Assembly: GCF_011745365.1 (NCBI RefSeq)
Contig: NW_024468909.1
Span: 6,138,001-6,202,000, forward strand
Source: Cryphonectria parasitica EP155
Taxonomy: Eukaryota; Ascomycota; Sordariomycetes; Diaporthales; Cryphonectriaceae
Length of the DNA stretch: 64,000 nucleotides
Direction: 5' to 3'
Shown: positions 1-10,874 of the stretch, one piece after another
Position numbering within the stretch: position 1 is the stretch's first letter
Layout: each line of letters begins with the position of its first letter
The notes under the pieces: model-generated
The model's input: the letters and a program-made list of their open reading frames with translations, nothing else
Told to the model about the DNA's origin: nothing
Databases searched by the model: none
Made by a program: the position numbers and the translations under genes

Positions 1-933
1 GTTACTGATGAGAATTTCCCGCTCGACCACACCGTAAGTACCATGAACCAAGTCCTCTCTGCTCTGTCTGGGTCACGGAAAAGAGAAGAAAAGAAAACAC
101 CAACCAAAAGATCTGCGTTGCTGACTCCTCCCGAACCAACCAATGTAGCATACCGCGCCCTATCTGGCCAATCTCGTGGCTGGCGCCTTTGTACTGGGCC
201 TCAAGTGTGGTACAAGTGCCCTAGGTGCGGCAGCGATCAATTCCACAGCCTCGCTAGAGGCAACGGACTTGGGAGATTGTATCTCGTGGAACAGCACCAT
301 CTCGGCTCTGATCTAAATCCGGAGTGATCGACTGTCCTCTGATACGCATTGCTTCTGACTTCGAGGCCTCTCTCTATTGCATGACGGTGGCGCACTATAG
401 GCTTACTTGGCATATTCATTACTACCCGACCTTCAGCAGGGTGTCATTGCCAGAGCGGGCTTTGGATAAGTAGTTTCGAGTTCGAGAGATCACAGCATCT
501 CGGAAATTGGACGCATCAGCTTGGGTGGTGCCCTGAGACAACGTTACTGTCGATCGTTTGGGGGGGGGGGGGGCTTTCTTGTATGGAACAAAGCATTAGA
601 GGACCTTCTGAACTCTGCATTTTCCTTCCTTCTTTTTCATTTCTGTGTCTCATTTTTTTTTTCAAGCCCCTTGGCTTTATCCTAGTCATTTGACATGAAC
701 ACATCTACTTGAGTAGCTAGCATTTGCCACGCATGTGTGGAATATATACCATAATGAACCAAAGAAAACCTGAAAGCTCTCAGTGAAAACTTTCGCCACT
801 TGCCCCTTGCTGTATCCGTAACGCCAGAAATTGCAGAGAAGAGTGCTAAAATAAATCTCAAGGTATCAAAAAGCTGCAGGCGACAACACCAATAGAGAGA
901 GAAAGCAAAGAGATAACCGTGGGACACGACCCA
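1..933. other. Intergenic, no gene recognised
   Basis: Short open frames on both strands have no signal peptide, domain or splice structure that I can support. The only notable element is a run of 14 G at 560-573. The stretch up to 933 probably holds the 3' untranslated region of the minus-strand gene that ends at 934. Confidence 0.5.
560..573 (+). repeat. Poly-G run (14 G)
   Basis: Uninterrupted homopolymer of 14 G. A second run of 13 G lies at 2120-2132 and a run of 11 C at 3354-3364, so three such tracts occur within 3 kb around the gene at 934-1955. Confidence 0.95.
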
Positions 934-1955
934 TTAGTCTCCAGACCCCGTCCCTGAGTAGCCCTGCAGCGATGGACAATCCAGCCCATTATACTCTATG
1001 AAAGGGGTATCAATCAAAACGCCAAACACATCGCCCACACCAGCACTAGCATCCAAAGGTGGAAGATTCGAGAAGATGGTGCCCTTCACCGGCACCGGCG
1101 CGAACTGTCCCTGGCTGAGCGTCGAGTTGAACAGGCGGACCTGGCTGTCGCAGAGCGAGCCATTCCCGAAGATGGGCTGGTTTGTAACGTTCTGGAAGAA
1201 CGTTGTCGGGTACGGACTGGCGGTGTCCTGGGCCAGGGCAGAGAACTCGAGGCTGGCGTATATGCCCGAACTGTCGGTTGCGTTGCCGGTAAAGTAGACA
1301 GAGCCATTGGCTTTGCTCCCGTAGGCGTCGCAGGCCGGGTCGAATGTTGCGGGGAAGACGATTGTGCCGTATGCTCTGGAGCCGTTGACGGCTATCTCGT
1401 TGTCTGCACTGATCATCTGGGCCGGTGCCCATATGAAAGACGAGAAGCCGTCGCCGAGCAGGTCGACGAAGGGAAAGGACCAGCCTGCACGCTGTGGGGG
1501 TTTCCGTTAGTGATGATGTGGTAGTTTTATCATGTAGTGTTGGTGCTATTCATCCTTCCCGACCATGCAATTCCTGATTTACTAGGTATTGTATAACTTA
1601 CTTGGAAGTCTGGTAAAGAATAGCTGATCGCAGCGAGCTGTATGTCGTGGTCCAAGCCCGCCTGCATCAAGACGGGATACATGTCCGCCGGGAAGCTGGG
1701 TAACAGATCGTGGTAGGCATCCTCAAGAATAGCATATTGTGCGGGAATCAATTTCCTTGCTGTATCAAGTGGTATCGGGACGATAGCGAGCGTGGTATTC
1801 AAGGTTCCAGTGACGGAATCGGCATACTGCTGGGCTATGGGGTTCGGCTGGCTGCTCGAGGTGCATGCGTCTTGGGCTGCGGTTGCCACCAAGAGGGACG
1901 AGAGAAGGAGTGTTGCTGCGGCGGCGGTGATGTTCAGGACTTTGAGGCGAGACAT
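934..1955 (-). CDS. Secreted protein of unknown function (possibly acetoacetate-decarboxylase-like fold)
   Basis: Two exons, 1955-1602 and 1491-934, joined across a 110-bp intron (donor GTAAGT, acceptor CACAG), give 303 residues. I start at the ATG at 1955 because it begins directly with a signal peptide: MSRLKV, then an Ala/Leu-rich core, ending near ATAAQDA. An in-frame ATG at 1994 is the alternative. The mature part has several N-x-S/T glycosylation sites and a conserved-looking block in exon 1 reading PLDTARKLIPAQYAIL. That block, with a beta-rich remainder, faintly recalls fungal proteins of the acetoacetate decarboxylase-like superfamily. That link is from memory of family flavour, not from catalytic residues, and no enzyme activity is claimed. 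It stands alone, with no evident partner. Confidence 0.75.
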
Positions 1956-2119
1956 ATTCAGCCAGGACAGATGATTGCGATTCGGCTCATCCATGAGGAA
2001 CTTCTTGAGAAATGAATGGAATGGTAGAGATAGGAAAACCAAGAGGATGTGCCAGTCAAGCCCATTCTTCCTCAAGCATATTATCTCAATACGCTCTTTG
2101 GAATCTTTGTACTCCTTTT

Positions 2120-2132
2120 GGGGGGGGGGGGG
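2120..2132 (+). repeat. Poly-G run (13 G)
   Basis: Homopolymer of 13 G, about 165 bp upstream of the chosen start (1955) of the minus-strand secreted-protein gene. On the transcribed orientation of that gene it reads as poly-C. Confidence 0.95.
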
Positions 2133-3353
2133 TAGGTAGAGATCGTGGGTGGATGTCGAGGTTCATAGAACCCAGAACAACTCTTACTACCGGGCTGTCA
2201 TTTTGTTTATGAAACAAACCTCAGTGTAGATCTTTGGGGTCTGGGCCCTGGCGTCCTAGAGACGGATCATCACCTTTCCAGCGCCGAAGCATGACCACAT
2301 GAAAAAGAAAAGTAATGAACGCCTCAGGGACAGACGGGGTTGGTGATGGAGACTCTTTGGTACACCCCACCCACACGGGAGGACTAACAGCGTAGTGTAA
2401 ATTCAGGGACGGGATGTTTGGTTTCCGAAGCTTTTTTGTCTGCGGTTGAAACGACTATTGGCTGAAACTGATCAAAGAACCGGAACCAAGCCATTGCATC
2501 CTAGGAGTCCGCCCTATGACTTTGCACAAGGCATATTCTGCGGGGTTTGAAATAAGTAGTCGTCCTGAAGGATTCTGTAGGTAAGTAAAGTAGGTGTGTA
2601 TACTACTAGGTGAACAGATGAGATGACTATTTCCAGATGGACTGGTTGACTATGGCGCCATGATGCGGTGGAGTTCTTGAATGGCCTTGTCAGCACGGAT
2701 GTGTAGCAACCGGCAGGTAGATACAAGGGAGGAAGCCAGAATTGTAATGCTGCTTTGACAGAATGGCTTCATCTAGGACGGCTGTCGACCTTGTAGGTCC
2801 ACAAAGCAGGTGATCAGGCTTTCCTAGTTCGAATGCAGTGGACGGTAAAGGAGGGAAGCGTGACTAAACAAACCAATTAAGGGCCACTTGCGAGTAGTAT
2901 GGCGCCCCGTGTTTGGGTCGGTCGAACCCGGTCCCGCAGGAGGCGCCGGAACGTCGTCTATCCGGATGGACCCCCTGGATCCGGAAAGTGATATCTTTTG
3001 ATTTTATTATTTTAGTTCTTCTTTTTGCAACGGTTGCCAGCCTCCTGCATCAGGCGGTAAATACCGTGCGGCCGTAGCACATCAATTTCACTGGTGACTG
3101 CAACACGATAGCTCGACAGGTGCTGGCAGCTCGCAAATGAAACACTAGGATACTTGTCACGGCGTATGGACGGGCAATGTATATCTGCTGGCTGCGAAAA
3201 TAGTGGCCCAACAATTTGTTCTGTCCTAGGCCGTAGGAATATTCCCTTTCGTGATTCGAAATGGCCGATAGGCAGGCGGTGAAGCCACGCAAGTGTATTT
3301 GACCTGAAAGGGCAACAATCGAAGCGGGAAAGAAGGAAAAAAAAGAAAGAAAG

Positions 3354-3364
3354 CCCCCCCCCCC
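3354..3364 (+). repeat. Poly-C run (11 C)
   Basis: Homopolymer of 11 C preceded by a purine-rich A/G stretch (about 3328-3353). No gene overlaps it. Confidence 0.9.
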
Positions 3365-4356
3365 GGCTCTCGTTGTTCGCTCTTGTCTTTGGCTGTGGAT
3401 CGTAATACATTCCCATTCTTGGGGAAAAGATCCAGCAGCAAAGCCACTGTGCTAGATTGTGATCGTTATCACGACGCATGCTTCGCAACCTTGCCTGTTG
3501 GCACCGACGGATTTGTCTTGATACTAATTTTGCCCAAGCTGAAAATGCTGATGAACATGATGAGCATGGCGCTTGGCCCACTCAAACCTTGTTCTCCAGA
3601 GGACTGATCGAGTGGGTGGCTCCTCTCCTCGACCACTCGTGCCAAACCCGGCGAAGACTCGGCGTAATCCTCGGACCTTGGGTTCTGCGTGATACACCTG
3701 AGCAATCTGAGCAATCTGAGCAATCATTTGCATGCGGGTCACATCATCGTACAACGTCGTGGTGTATCAGTCTTGAGGTCCGACAACCCTTCGCCCCTCC
3801 CCTCTATAACCCGGAGATGCTGCGACCCATTGGGGAAGATCCTTGAGGTGGCCCTGTGAGCAGCGATCTTCGGTGTCAAGGGCCACCCAGAGTGACCTAG
3901 TGATTGACCTGCTGTATGGTGAAACGCCACCCTCTGCCCTCGAAGGTGTAAGTCCAGTAGCCTATGTGGAGTCATGGTGAAAGGGAAACAGCATCTTTGC
4001 GTGGCCTTCTTATCGTGCGGCTGGATGGGATTTCAAAATTAACTTCGACGATGTTAGGCAGAAGTATTTCCTCGACGGATCTTTCAGCACCCAGGCACTC
4101 AATTCTCGCCAATAAAGGAAAGGTCCCGGGAAGGGTGAGGGTACAGTTCCTTCAGTACCCAGCCCGTGAGCAGACGCAGCTCTCGTGCTGGTGTTCAAGG
4201 CATTCAAGTGCCGGGTAATCGCTAGAATGCATGAAACAGATAGAGGCAAGACGCGTGTTTTAATCCTCGAGCGTAGACGCTTGTCATCAAGAAACCAGTC
4301 TCGCAGAAGACCGTACAAGACAATCTGTCGTGTAGGCTTGGTAAGGTGGTTTTGGT

Positions 4357-5952
4357 TCAGAGAGCTCCGCCAACGAGCGAAACAATCCACATGGCGATCC
4401 GCACCTTCAAGCTCACCCTCCTCTCCGTCCTCGCAAAGTCATCCCTGGTGACTTGTGTCGCATGCTCTTGCAACCACTGCTGCTCGTCACCTAGCCTCTT
4501 CTTGAGGTCCTCATTGCGTGTGAGAATCATTGCGTTGGCCTCGAGGTCGAGCGAGTAGCTACGTTTCGTGTAGTTCGAGCTGCCCACTAGACTCAATGAA
4601 GGACTGGATTCGGAGGGTAGCGTGATCCATAGGCCCTTTGCGTGGTACGTCCAGCCGCCCGGCTCGTTGACTGTGCCCTTGCGCCACTCTTTCAGAGTGA
4701 TGGCGAGGTCTTTCTTGCGGGTATGGACGTCACGTAGGAAGTTTCGGGCAAGGAGAGTATATGCGTCAGGAAGCATTCCTGAGACACCTTTGGACTTGAA
4801 GAAGCCATTGGCGAAGGGAGAGGCAGTGATGACAACATTGTGGTGGGAGGCGGTGGTAAGCAGGAGTTTGGTGAGAGAGGGCGCCGGGTTGAAGTAGCCG
4901 GCAGTAAAGGTCCAGGAAGAGTTGGAAAATGCAGGCAGAGCTAGAGTTTTGAGTACGTGGGTGAGCGCTGGCAGTTCTGTCGAGGTATCTGGTGATAGAA
5001 GCTGTGTCATCTGAGCCAGCGGATAGACACTCGTGTCGTGATCTTCTCTTTGAGGTGGTGGTGATGTTTTTGATGGTAGGATCAGACGCTCGATCCGTGA
5101 TGTGGCTTTCGATACAAATTCCTTGGGACTATCAAGCGGCGAGGGCGCAGCATTCTCAGAGGGCCAGACCTTCTCAAATCCAGCTGCAGATTTCGAGGGC
5201 TCGATTTTGAAGCTAAGGGATGACACAACACTCTGAAGCCCCCAAAAGAAGTCGGTGATTTCCTTGGATGAGAATAAGTGATAACGGTCCTGTCGGTTCG
5301 TGAAATAATCTGTGGAGAGATTGGCGCCAGAGAGCAGGATCTCATCATCGAAGCCATACAGCTTCATATGCTGTAAACCCCACCCCTCGTTGATCCGTCT
5401 GGGTATATACTTCTTTCGCAGGCCTGTCAGGTTGGGGGTATGGTACATGCGGATCTCGACCCTGTCGGGACCAAATTCTTCGACCAGGGGAGCCAGAAGT
5501 GAAGCGCAGGATGGCTGAGGAGCCTCCCTGGTCCCGCGCAGCGCATCAGTCAGGATGCTGAGCTTCAGGTCCAGGTTCTTCCTCAAGGCTTCCTGCAGGG
5601 TCGTGATGAGTTCTCGCTCTGATTTGCCAATGTACAGAGTCGATAGAAAGATACGCCTCTCTGCCTTGCGAATCTTGTCCTTGAGCGTATCGTAGAATTC
5701 GGCCGGGGTCTGGAGGATCTGCACCTGCGAGCCGTGGATGGAAAATGACGGAGCTAATTTGTCCAGCTCGCTGATGAAGGGTGCCAGCATCCCAGCTGAG
5801 CTGATCGTGCTCGAAGCATGCGCTGCTGTGCCGGCTGTCGCATATTGGCGGGCGTGCTGAAATTTTGCAGCTCCAAGATTGGGTGTGAAGGAAAAAGGTT
5901 TCCTGGCTCTTCTAAGAACGCCGCATCTCGTGACGGCACTCCTCGCGAGCAT
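4357..5952 (-). CDS. PGS1: CDP-diacylglycerol-glycerol-3-phosphate 3-phosphatidyltransferase (PGP synthase)
   Basis: Makes phosphatidylglycerophosphate from CDP-diacylglycerol and glycerol-3-phosphate, the committed step to phosphatidylglycerol and cardiolipin in mitochondria. Single exon, 531 residues, close to yeast Pgs1 (521). The frame stays open upstream to about 6192, but the ATG at 5952 opens a good mitochondrial presequence (Arg-rich, RRARKPFSF, RQYATAG), so I chose it. Phospholipase-D superfamily signature: first HKD motif HMKLYGFDD with H195, K197 and D202, followed by LSGANLSTDYFTNRQDRYH; second, degenerate motif YHAKGLW (H437, K439, with Thr where Asp would be), followed by LVGSSNYTKRS. 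The divergent, incomplete second motif is usual for this family. It shares a 334-bp divergent promoter region with the complex I gene at 6287. Confidence 0.93.
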   Translation of the reverse strand: MLARSAVTRCGVLRRARKPFSFTPNLGAAKFQHARQYATAGTAAHASSTISSAGMLAPFISELDKLAPSFSIHGSQVQILQTPAEFYDTLKDKIRKAERRIFLSTLYIGKSERELITTLQEALRKNLDLKLSILTDALRGTREAPQPSCASLLAPLVEEFGPDRVEIRMYHTPNLTGLRKKYIPRRINEGWGLQHMKLYGFDDEILLSGANLSTDYFTNRQDRYHLFSSKEITDFFWGLQSVVSSLSFKIEPSKSAAGFEKVWPSENAAPSPLDSPKEFVSKATSRIERLILPSKTSPPPQREDHDTSVYPLAQMTQLLSPDTSTELPALTHVLKTLALPAFSNSSWTFTAGYFNPAPSLTKLLLTTASHHNVVITASPFANGFFKSKGVSGMLPDAYTLLARNFLRDVHTRKKDLAITLKEWRKGTVNEPGGWTYHAKGLWITLPSESSPSLSLVGSSNYTKRSYSLDLEANAMILTRNEDLKKRLGDEQQWLQEHATQVTRDDFARTERRVSLKVRIAMWIVSLVGGAL

Positions 5953-6286
5953 TGCCGTTGTCGAGTAACAGAGTTTCACCACGCTCAGCTGGGGTTGGAA
6001 GGCGTGTGAGTGAGGGGCCCGAGGAAGGTTGTGAGAGCGATACTGACTGTCATGAGGTTTAAAGTCGCGATGTCCTGGGAATCTGGCAGGGGTTGAGGTA
6101 CGTACCGCGCTGACCTCTGGAGCTTTGTGATTCGATGGTGGTGTGGCTGGACCCACCCACTTGCTCTGCCCGCCGGGAACGCTGGTGTGCAAAGCACCGC
6201 AACATCATCGATCGCATCACGACCTCCATCTTCTCCTTCCAGAGACAGTACCTCCCCGATTTCTTGTCAATTGGACCGCCGCCAAC
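5953..6286. promoter_or_regulatory. Divergent intergenic region between PGS1 and NDUFA12
   Basis: 334 bp separate the two start codons and must hold both promoters and both 5' leaders. No TATA box is obvious, in keeping with housekeeping genes. Both neighbours encode mitochondrial inner-membrane functions, so coordinated expression is plausible but inferred. Confidence 0.55.
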
Positions 6287-7092
6287 ATGTCTACCATCTC
6301 GAGAACGCTAGGCAATCTTCGCAAGATTGGCCTGAAGGTGAATAACTCCGTCTACCTCGACCGTGGCCCCCTTTGCTAACTCGTGTGAATGCAGGAATAC
6401 TGGCATCAACTCAACGTACGTCCGACCCCCTTCGATCCGTTTAATGCTCCCAGATGACAACTAACAATTGCCTCCTTCTCTGAACAGTACATCGGTATGA
6501 TTCACGCCTAGTGCCTATACGCCCCATGGAGAAGCTAACGATGAAGAACAGGCGACACCAAGGCCGGTACGCTCATCGGCACCGACAAATTCGGTAACAA
6601 GTACTACGAGAACATGACGGACGAGCTTCCCTGTACGAAATGCCTACATACACTATATAAAATAGCAGAACAGAAGCTGAACGATTGATTCACAGTGCGG
6701 ACACGATGGGTGGACTACAAGCAACACGACTTCGACCCGTAAGTCGGATACCCCTCCCTCAATATCTGCAAAAGCAAGGAAAGGCTCTAGGTCGAAGGCT
6801 GACGAAAGCAACACACGCACGAACACAGCGCACAAATCGAGCCCCTCTGGCACGCATGGATGTCCTATGCCGTCGACCAACCTCCTACGGTGGATCCACT
6901 GGCCAAAATAGCCCGCAGCTGGGCCAAGCCGCATCACATTCCGAATTACACGCAGACGAGGGGCGCGTACAAGCCATACAACACGTATGTCACGAGCAAG
7001 CAACGATCTTGGTCTTTTTGGGCTTGAACTAACCTTGTCATAGGGTCAAGCCAAAGATTGATTCGTGGGAGCCTATTGCAAAGTCGCGATAA
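6287..7092 (+). CDS. NDUFA12: NADH:ubiquinone oxidoreductase (complex I) accessory subunit, NDUFA12/B17.2 family
   Basis: Seven exons: 6287-6337, 6395-6415, 6488-6494, 6552-6632, 6696-6738, 6829-6984, 7044-7092. Together they give 135 residues, in the usual range for the family. Six introns of 57-90 bp, all GT-AG. Exons 2 and 3 are only 21 and 7 nt; both are needed to restore the conserved N-terminal block EYWHQLNYIGDTKAGTLIG. Other family marks are DKFGNKYYE, RTRWVDY, PLWHAWM and the C-terminal block RGAYKPYNTVKP. The protein is a peripheral matrix-arm subunit of complex I. The start at 6287 (CAACATGTC) is the only one that fits. Convergent with the alpha-galactosidase gene 3'. Identification is firm; the microexons are supported by protein conservation, not by RNA. 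Confidence 0.93.
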
Positions 7093-7401
7093 GGGAGGAG
7101 AGGTTGGATGGATCGGAGGAGCGGCCAGCCATGTACATAAAACGGTAGAAGCCGATAAAGCACGGTCGGAAATGAAGAGAGGCATTCCTGCCACATATCA
7201 TTACTGCTTGTTATCTTGGTCGTTTGTGCAACTTTGGAACTCGTGAAGCTATTCACGTATTTCCTCTTGCAACGGGTGTCTGGCTGATATGTGATATTGG
7301 GTACAGAATTCAGGCTCAGCAATTTTCAACTTTCTTATTTTCTCTCTTTCTTGGTATTATTAGGTCACTATGAGCCTCACGACAGGCTGCGGCCTAAGCC
7401 T
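7093..7401. other. Intergenic between convergent genes
   Basis: 309 bp of AT-richer sequence shared as 3' untranslated region by NDUFA12 and the alpha-galactosidase. Nothing else seen. Confidence 0.6.
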
Positions 7402-8976
7402 TCACAGTTCATTCCTCTTCCTCACAGCAGCAGCGGTGGTGGGCACGGCCCTCAGCCTATACATCGCCGCGCCATGCCTATCTATACTGGCCGTAAGCGT
7501 ACCCTGCGCAGCAACAGTGCTGACGACCTTGCCTAGCAGCAACTCATCCTGAGCCGCCAGCCCCTCGGCATACGACGTCTTTGTGGCGTTGTATATGTTG
7601 GTAATGTTCGAGGCCGCCAGCCCGGTCCCACTGTCTGTCGCGTTCGCTGCGTCAATCACGGCCTGCGCTTCCTCGTCCGTCAGGCGGTATGCCCAGAGAT
7701 CGCGCACCTCCCAGCTCAGGGCCACCTGAGGGGCGGTGCCATCCGTACCGGAGTCGATGAAGATGTCGGCCAGCGTGGCGTTCATGGTTGTGGGCGAGTT
7801 GTTGCCGTTGATGAGCACGACGACCATGTCGTCCCACTCGCTATTTGTCGTCGAGTTCAGGCTGCCGGACCACATCTGGATCGAGGCGCGCCCATTCTCG
7901 TCTGTGTCCGAGGTGTCATAATACCACCGGCGGGCGGCAGACGAGTACAGCGGGTCCTGGTTTACGGCAATGGCGGCGGCATTCATGAGGATGGACAGTG
8001 TCGAGTTGCTGATCTTGGAGAAGTCATTGCCCATAATGAGAGGGCTCTTGGCTGCGCACCATATCGAGAATTGTGTCACGTACTCAGCATCTGTCTGGCC
8101 GCCTAGGCCGATGGTGAGCATGTCCAGGTCGTTCCAGCCTCCGCTCTGTGCCTTGGAAACGATGAATGAGGCCTTGTTGATGATGTTGAGTGTGGAACAG
8201 TGGAAGCCGGGTAGGCCACAGTCCCAGGCGTCTGGACCATCGCAGGGACAACGAGCATCAGGTCGGTCGAAGGAATCGTAGACATCGCCTGAGATCCGCC
8301 ACGAGTTCGCGATGGTGCTTCCCCTGAAGGCGAGCATATCAGTAAGACTGTACCGGGCGAAAGAAAGGGGCCTCTTTCTTGCCCTCACTCACCAGTTCCA
8401 GGGATAGTCCTCGCCCCAGTTGCATAGCGAGTAGAGGATCGGGCGTCCAGTGGCATTGAGAGCCTGGCTCATGACATTGTACCGATTGCGACTGAGATAT
8501 TGCGTCCCGGCCTCGCCTTGATTATAGCAGTTATCGTATTTCAGATAGTCCACCCCCCAGTCGGCGAAAGTCTGGGCGTCAACCGTCTCATGGCCAAGCG
8601 AGCCTTCGTATTGTCCGCACGTCCATCTTCCTGCGTCTGAGTACATTCCAAACTTGAGACCCAGACTGTGGAGGTCGTCGGCAACCGCGGCCATGCCACT
8701 GGGGAACTTGGTCGTGTCCACAATGATAGATCCATTGCCCGACGTGTTGCGGCCCTTAGACCAGCAGTCGTCCAGGATGACATACTCATAACCCAGATCT
8801 CGCAGACCCAGGTCGACGATCGAGCGGGCGGAGGTGGCCAGGAGGTCGGCGTCCACGTCGCACGCGAAGGCATTCCAATCATCCCAACCCATCTGCGGTG
8901 TGACAGCCAGGCCATTGAAAGAGGCTGCCTCAACCTGGCTGCTGCTGAGCAGCAGAGTGAAGAGGAGGGAGGCCAT
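7402..8976 (-). CDS. Secreted alpha-galactosidase, glycoside hydrolase family 27
   Basis: Releases terminal alpha-1,6-galactose from galactomannan, raffinose-type sugars and similar. Two exons, 8976-8393 and 8323-7402, with a 69-bp intron (GTGAGT...TTCAG), 501 residues. The frame is open further upstream, but only through a CAGGTG repeat and with no ATG; the ATG at 8976 opens a clear signal peptide ([18 protein letters not shown]). GH27 marks: [12 protein letters not shown] at residues 26-37, VILDDCW, the nucleophile in YLKYDNC (D148), and the acid/base Asp most likely D208 in [10 protein letters not shown], just after the splice. It continues through [12 protein letters not shown] and SPLIMGNDF to a C-terminal beta-domain with several N-glycosylation sites. 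The activity on particular substrates cannot be read from sequence. Confidence 0.93.
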
Positions 8977-9026
8977 TGCGAAGGAGGCGGTCAGCAGTAG
9001 TAGATGAGGGCGACGATGCAATGGGA

Positions 9027-9056
9027 GGAGGTGCAGGTGCAGGTGCAGGTGCAGGG
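9027..9056. repeat. 6-bp tandem repeat (GGTGCA)n
   Basis: About four copies of a GGTGCA hexamer lie just upstream of the alpha-galactosidase start. In the gene's reading frame they would encode alternating Leu-His, but no ATG precedes them, so they are leader sequence. Confidence 0.85.
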
Positions 9057-9127
9057 AGGATAGGGTCGGGCGCCGTGAACACACCGTCCACTTGTGACTT
9101 GCACTAGGTGGCGGGCAGTTGCCGCGG

Positions 9128-9134
9128 ATTTATA
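9128..9134 (-). promoter_or_regulatory. TATA box of the alpha-galactosidase gene
   Basis: TATAAAT on the minus strand, 152 bp before the ATG at 8976. Confidence 0.6.
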
Positions 9135-9691
9135 CTCGGCTTGGCCATGGCTCTTTCCCCTCACTTGATGCACCTCTCTCCCTCACGAGTCTTGCCATCC
9201 AGAGCAGCAGCGAAGCGAGATTTAGAGCGCGCGCGGCACAATCTACTGACTTAGCTCAGCCTGATGACGAGTGAAGGATGTATCCCTGGTCATGGTTCGA
9301 GTCAAAGTGGGGGAGAGTATCTGCATTCTGCACGGCCGGTCCCATCTTCTCCGCATCACCGGCGTAGCTTCTCCTATTTCCCTGCCCCGCGTTGTAACGG
9401 TCTTTACTTGTGTGGGGAAATCTGGGGAAGATTTCGAAAAAGGCCTCGGACGATGTGAGTGGAATTGGACTGCACCTCCGTCGGTCAATTATTCTATCTA
9501 GCTCTCCAGCCTGCTTGCCACGAGTCTTCTTTTATTCAGATCGACAGAGGGTATCATTAAACCTTCGGCCGCGGCCCATCCCCCACTGGGCTGTTTTGGT
9601 GTAACGGTGACTTACCTCAAACAAAATTCGTACGGAATCCTTCTGAAAACATGGCAGACGATATTTGAATTGAAACATCATAAGAAGAACC

Positions 9692-9719
9692 AGAAGAAGA
9701 AGAAGAAGAAGAAGAAGAA
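9692..9719. repeat. GAA/AGA trinucleotide microsatellite
   Basis: About nine consecutive AGA/GAA units, broken once near the left end. Not within a supported coding region. Confidence 0.9.
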
Positions 9720-10571
9720 TCGCGGAATTGGTAAGGGTTTACAAGATACCAGGTAATTGATACATATGTCATGCTCAATAATCTTCTGCCTCCTGACTCT
9801 GGTTTGACTCTCTGAAGATGGCTGGGCCAACGAACACGCCTTGGCAGAGAGGCAGGGGCCAGGAATCTCGACAGGGATCTCGGTACACTATCAAGTTGTT
9901 GTGCAGAACAGAATGTATCCTTTGTCACATTTTCAAGACAAACCTGTTCGATTCGTTCTTAGCATGCTTGTGTTACTCGGTAGAAGAACTTGGACAGATG
10001 AACGGCACGTCCTTCCTACACATTTCAACATACGTGCCCGCGTCGGGGTTGAGCCAGCCGAGAATGACAGGCCTGACCCACCACTTACAGAACCCAAAAC
10101 ACCCTCGACAAGTATATTTCTTGGCCGGGCATATGTACCATAGCACTTTTCGAAGTCACACAATACGTTCTGCAAGTAGCTGGACGTACTAGAAACCCCA
10201 CCACCAGTACTTCTGAGCAACTTCAGTGGATCTGGGACCAAGGAAACAAGCGACGCCCTCTTCCATTAAGCCGAACTTTGTCGACAGTACACAACGATGG
10301 AGCACATTCTGCGAGGCGTTGCCGGAAGGACCAGCCTGGTAGACCTTTGTCAAGACGCTGGATTGGGACAACAGGGCGTCTTGCTGAAGCATTTGCCCGG
10401 TTTTTGATGCGAATGGAGAACTCCAGAATCGGCGCCTTGCGAACAATCCGCCTTTATTGCTCTTAGCTATTTACCGGAGGTACACGGGTGAGATTCTCAT
10501 ACCACAGCTTCGAGACTACTTCGTAATAGCAGCCAAAAAAAAACCAATCATACTGCTCAGTACGGCGTCAG

Positions 10572-10652
10572 TTCTCACACTCTCACACTCACACTCACAC
10601 ACACACACACACTCTCTCTCTCTCTCACACACACTCTCTCACACACGCACAC
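10572..10652. repeat. Compound CA/CT microsatellite
   Basis: About 80 bp of alternating CA and CT/TC dinucleotides with TCACAC sub-repeats. Non-coding. Confidence 0.9.
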
Positions 10653-10874
10653 GGATATACAGCTGCGAAAATCGTTTGGTTTGGGGGCTTTGACAACCAT
10701 GATGATACCGTCGGTGCCCGTAGGTCGATTGCCGCACAATACGGCCTACTACACCCGGATAACCCTTTCAATAAAGTAACAAGTACTGCCCGAGTATCCA
10801 AGCATCACTTCATCTTTGAAGATGCGCCTTTGCATTATGAACTATTTACATTTCATGGAGGTGTTTTATACTTG

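Larger units (their letters stand above)
1956..4356. other. Intergenic, 2.4 kb, no gene recognised
   Basis: Holds the upstream region of the minus-strand secreted gene, a run of 13 G (2120-2132), a run of 11 C (3354-3364), and three tandem copies of a 9-bp unit (CTGAGCAAT) near 3699-3724. Frames of up to about 190 codons at 3012-3581 overlap comparable frames on the other strand and show no domain, so I regard them as chance. Confidence 0.5.
8977..10874. other. Intergenic, 1.9 kb, with microsatellites
   Basis: Contains the alpha-galactosidase promoter, a GAA-type repeat (9692-9719) and a CA/TC-rich microsatellite (10572-10652). Short frames on both strands lack any support. The part next to 10874 is presumably the 3' untranslated region of the bZIP gene. 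Confidence 0.5.

Noticed and set aside
2880..2990. GC-rich segment with a short palindrome (ATCCGG...CCGGAT type) considered as an RNA gene or regulatory stem
   Set aside because: The arms are too short and no tRNA or other RNA pattern fits.
3012..3581. A 189-codon minus-strand frame and overlapping frames on both strands up to 3846
   Set aside because: Mutually overlapping frames, low-complexity composition, no recognisable domain or splice structure.
8977..9084. N-terminal extension of the alpha-galactosidase with a His-Leu repeat
   Set aside because: The upstream codon is GTG, the extension is a hexamer repeat, and the ATG at 8976 directly starts a signal peptide.
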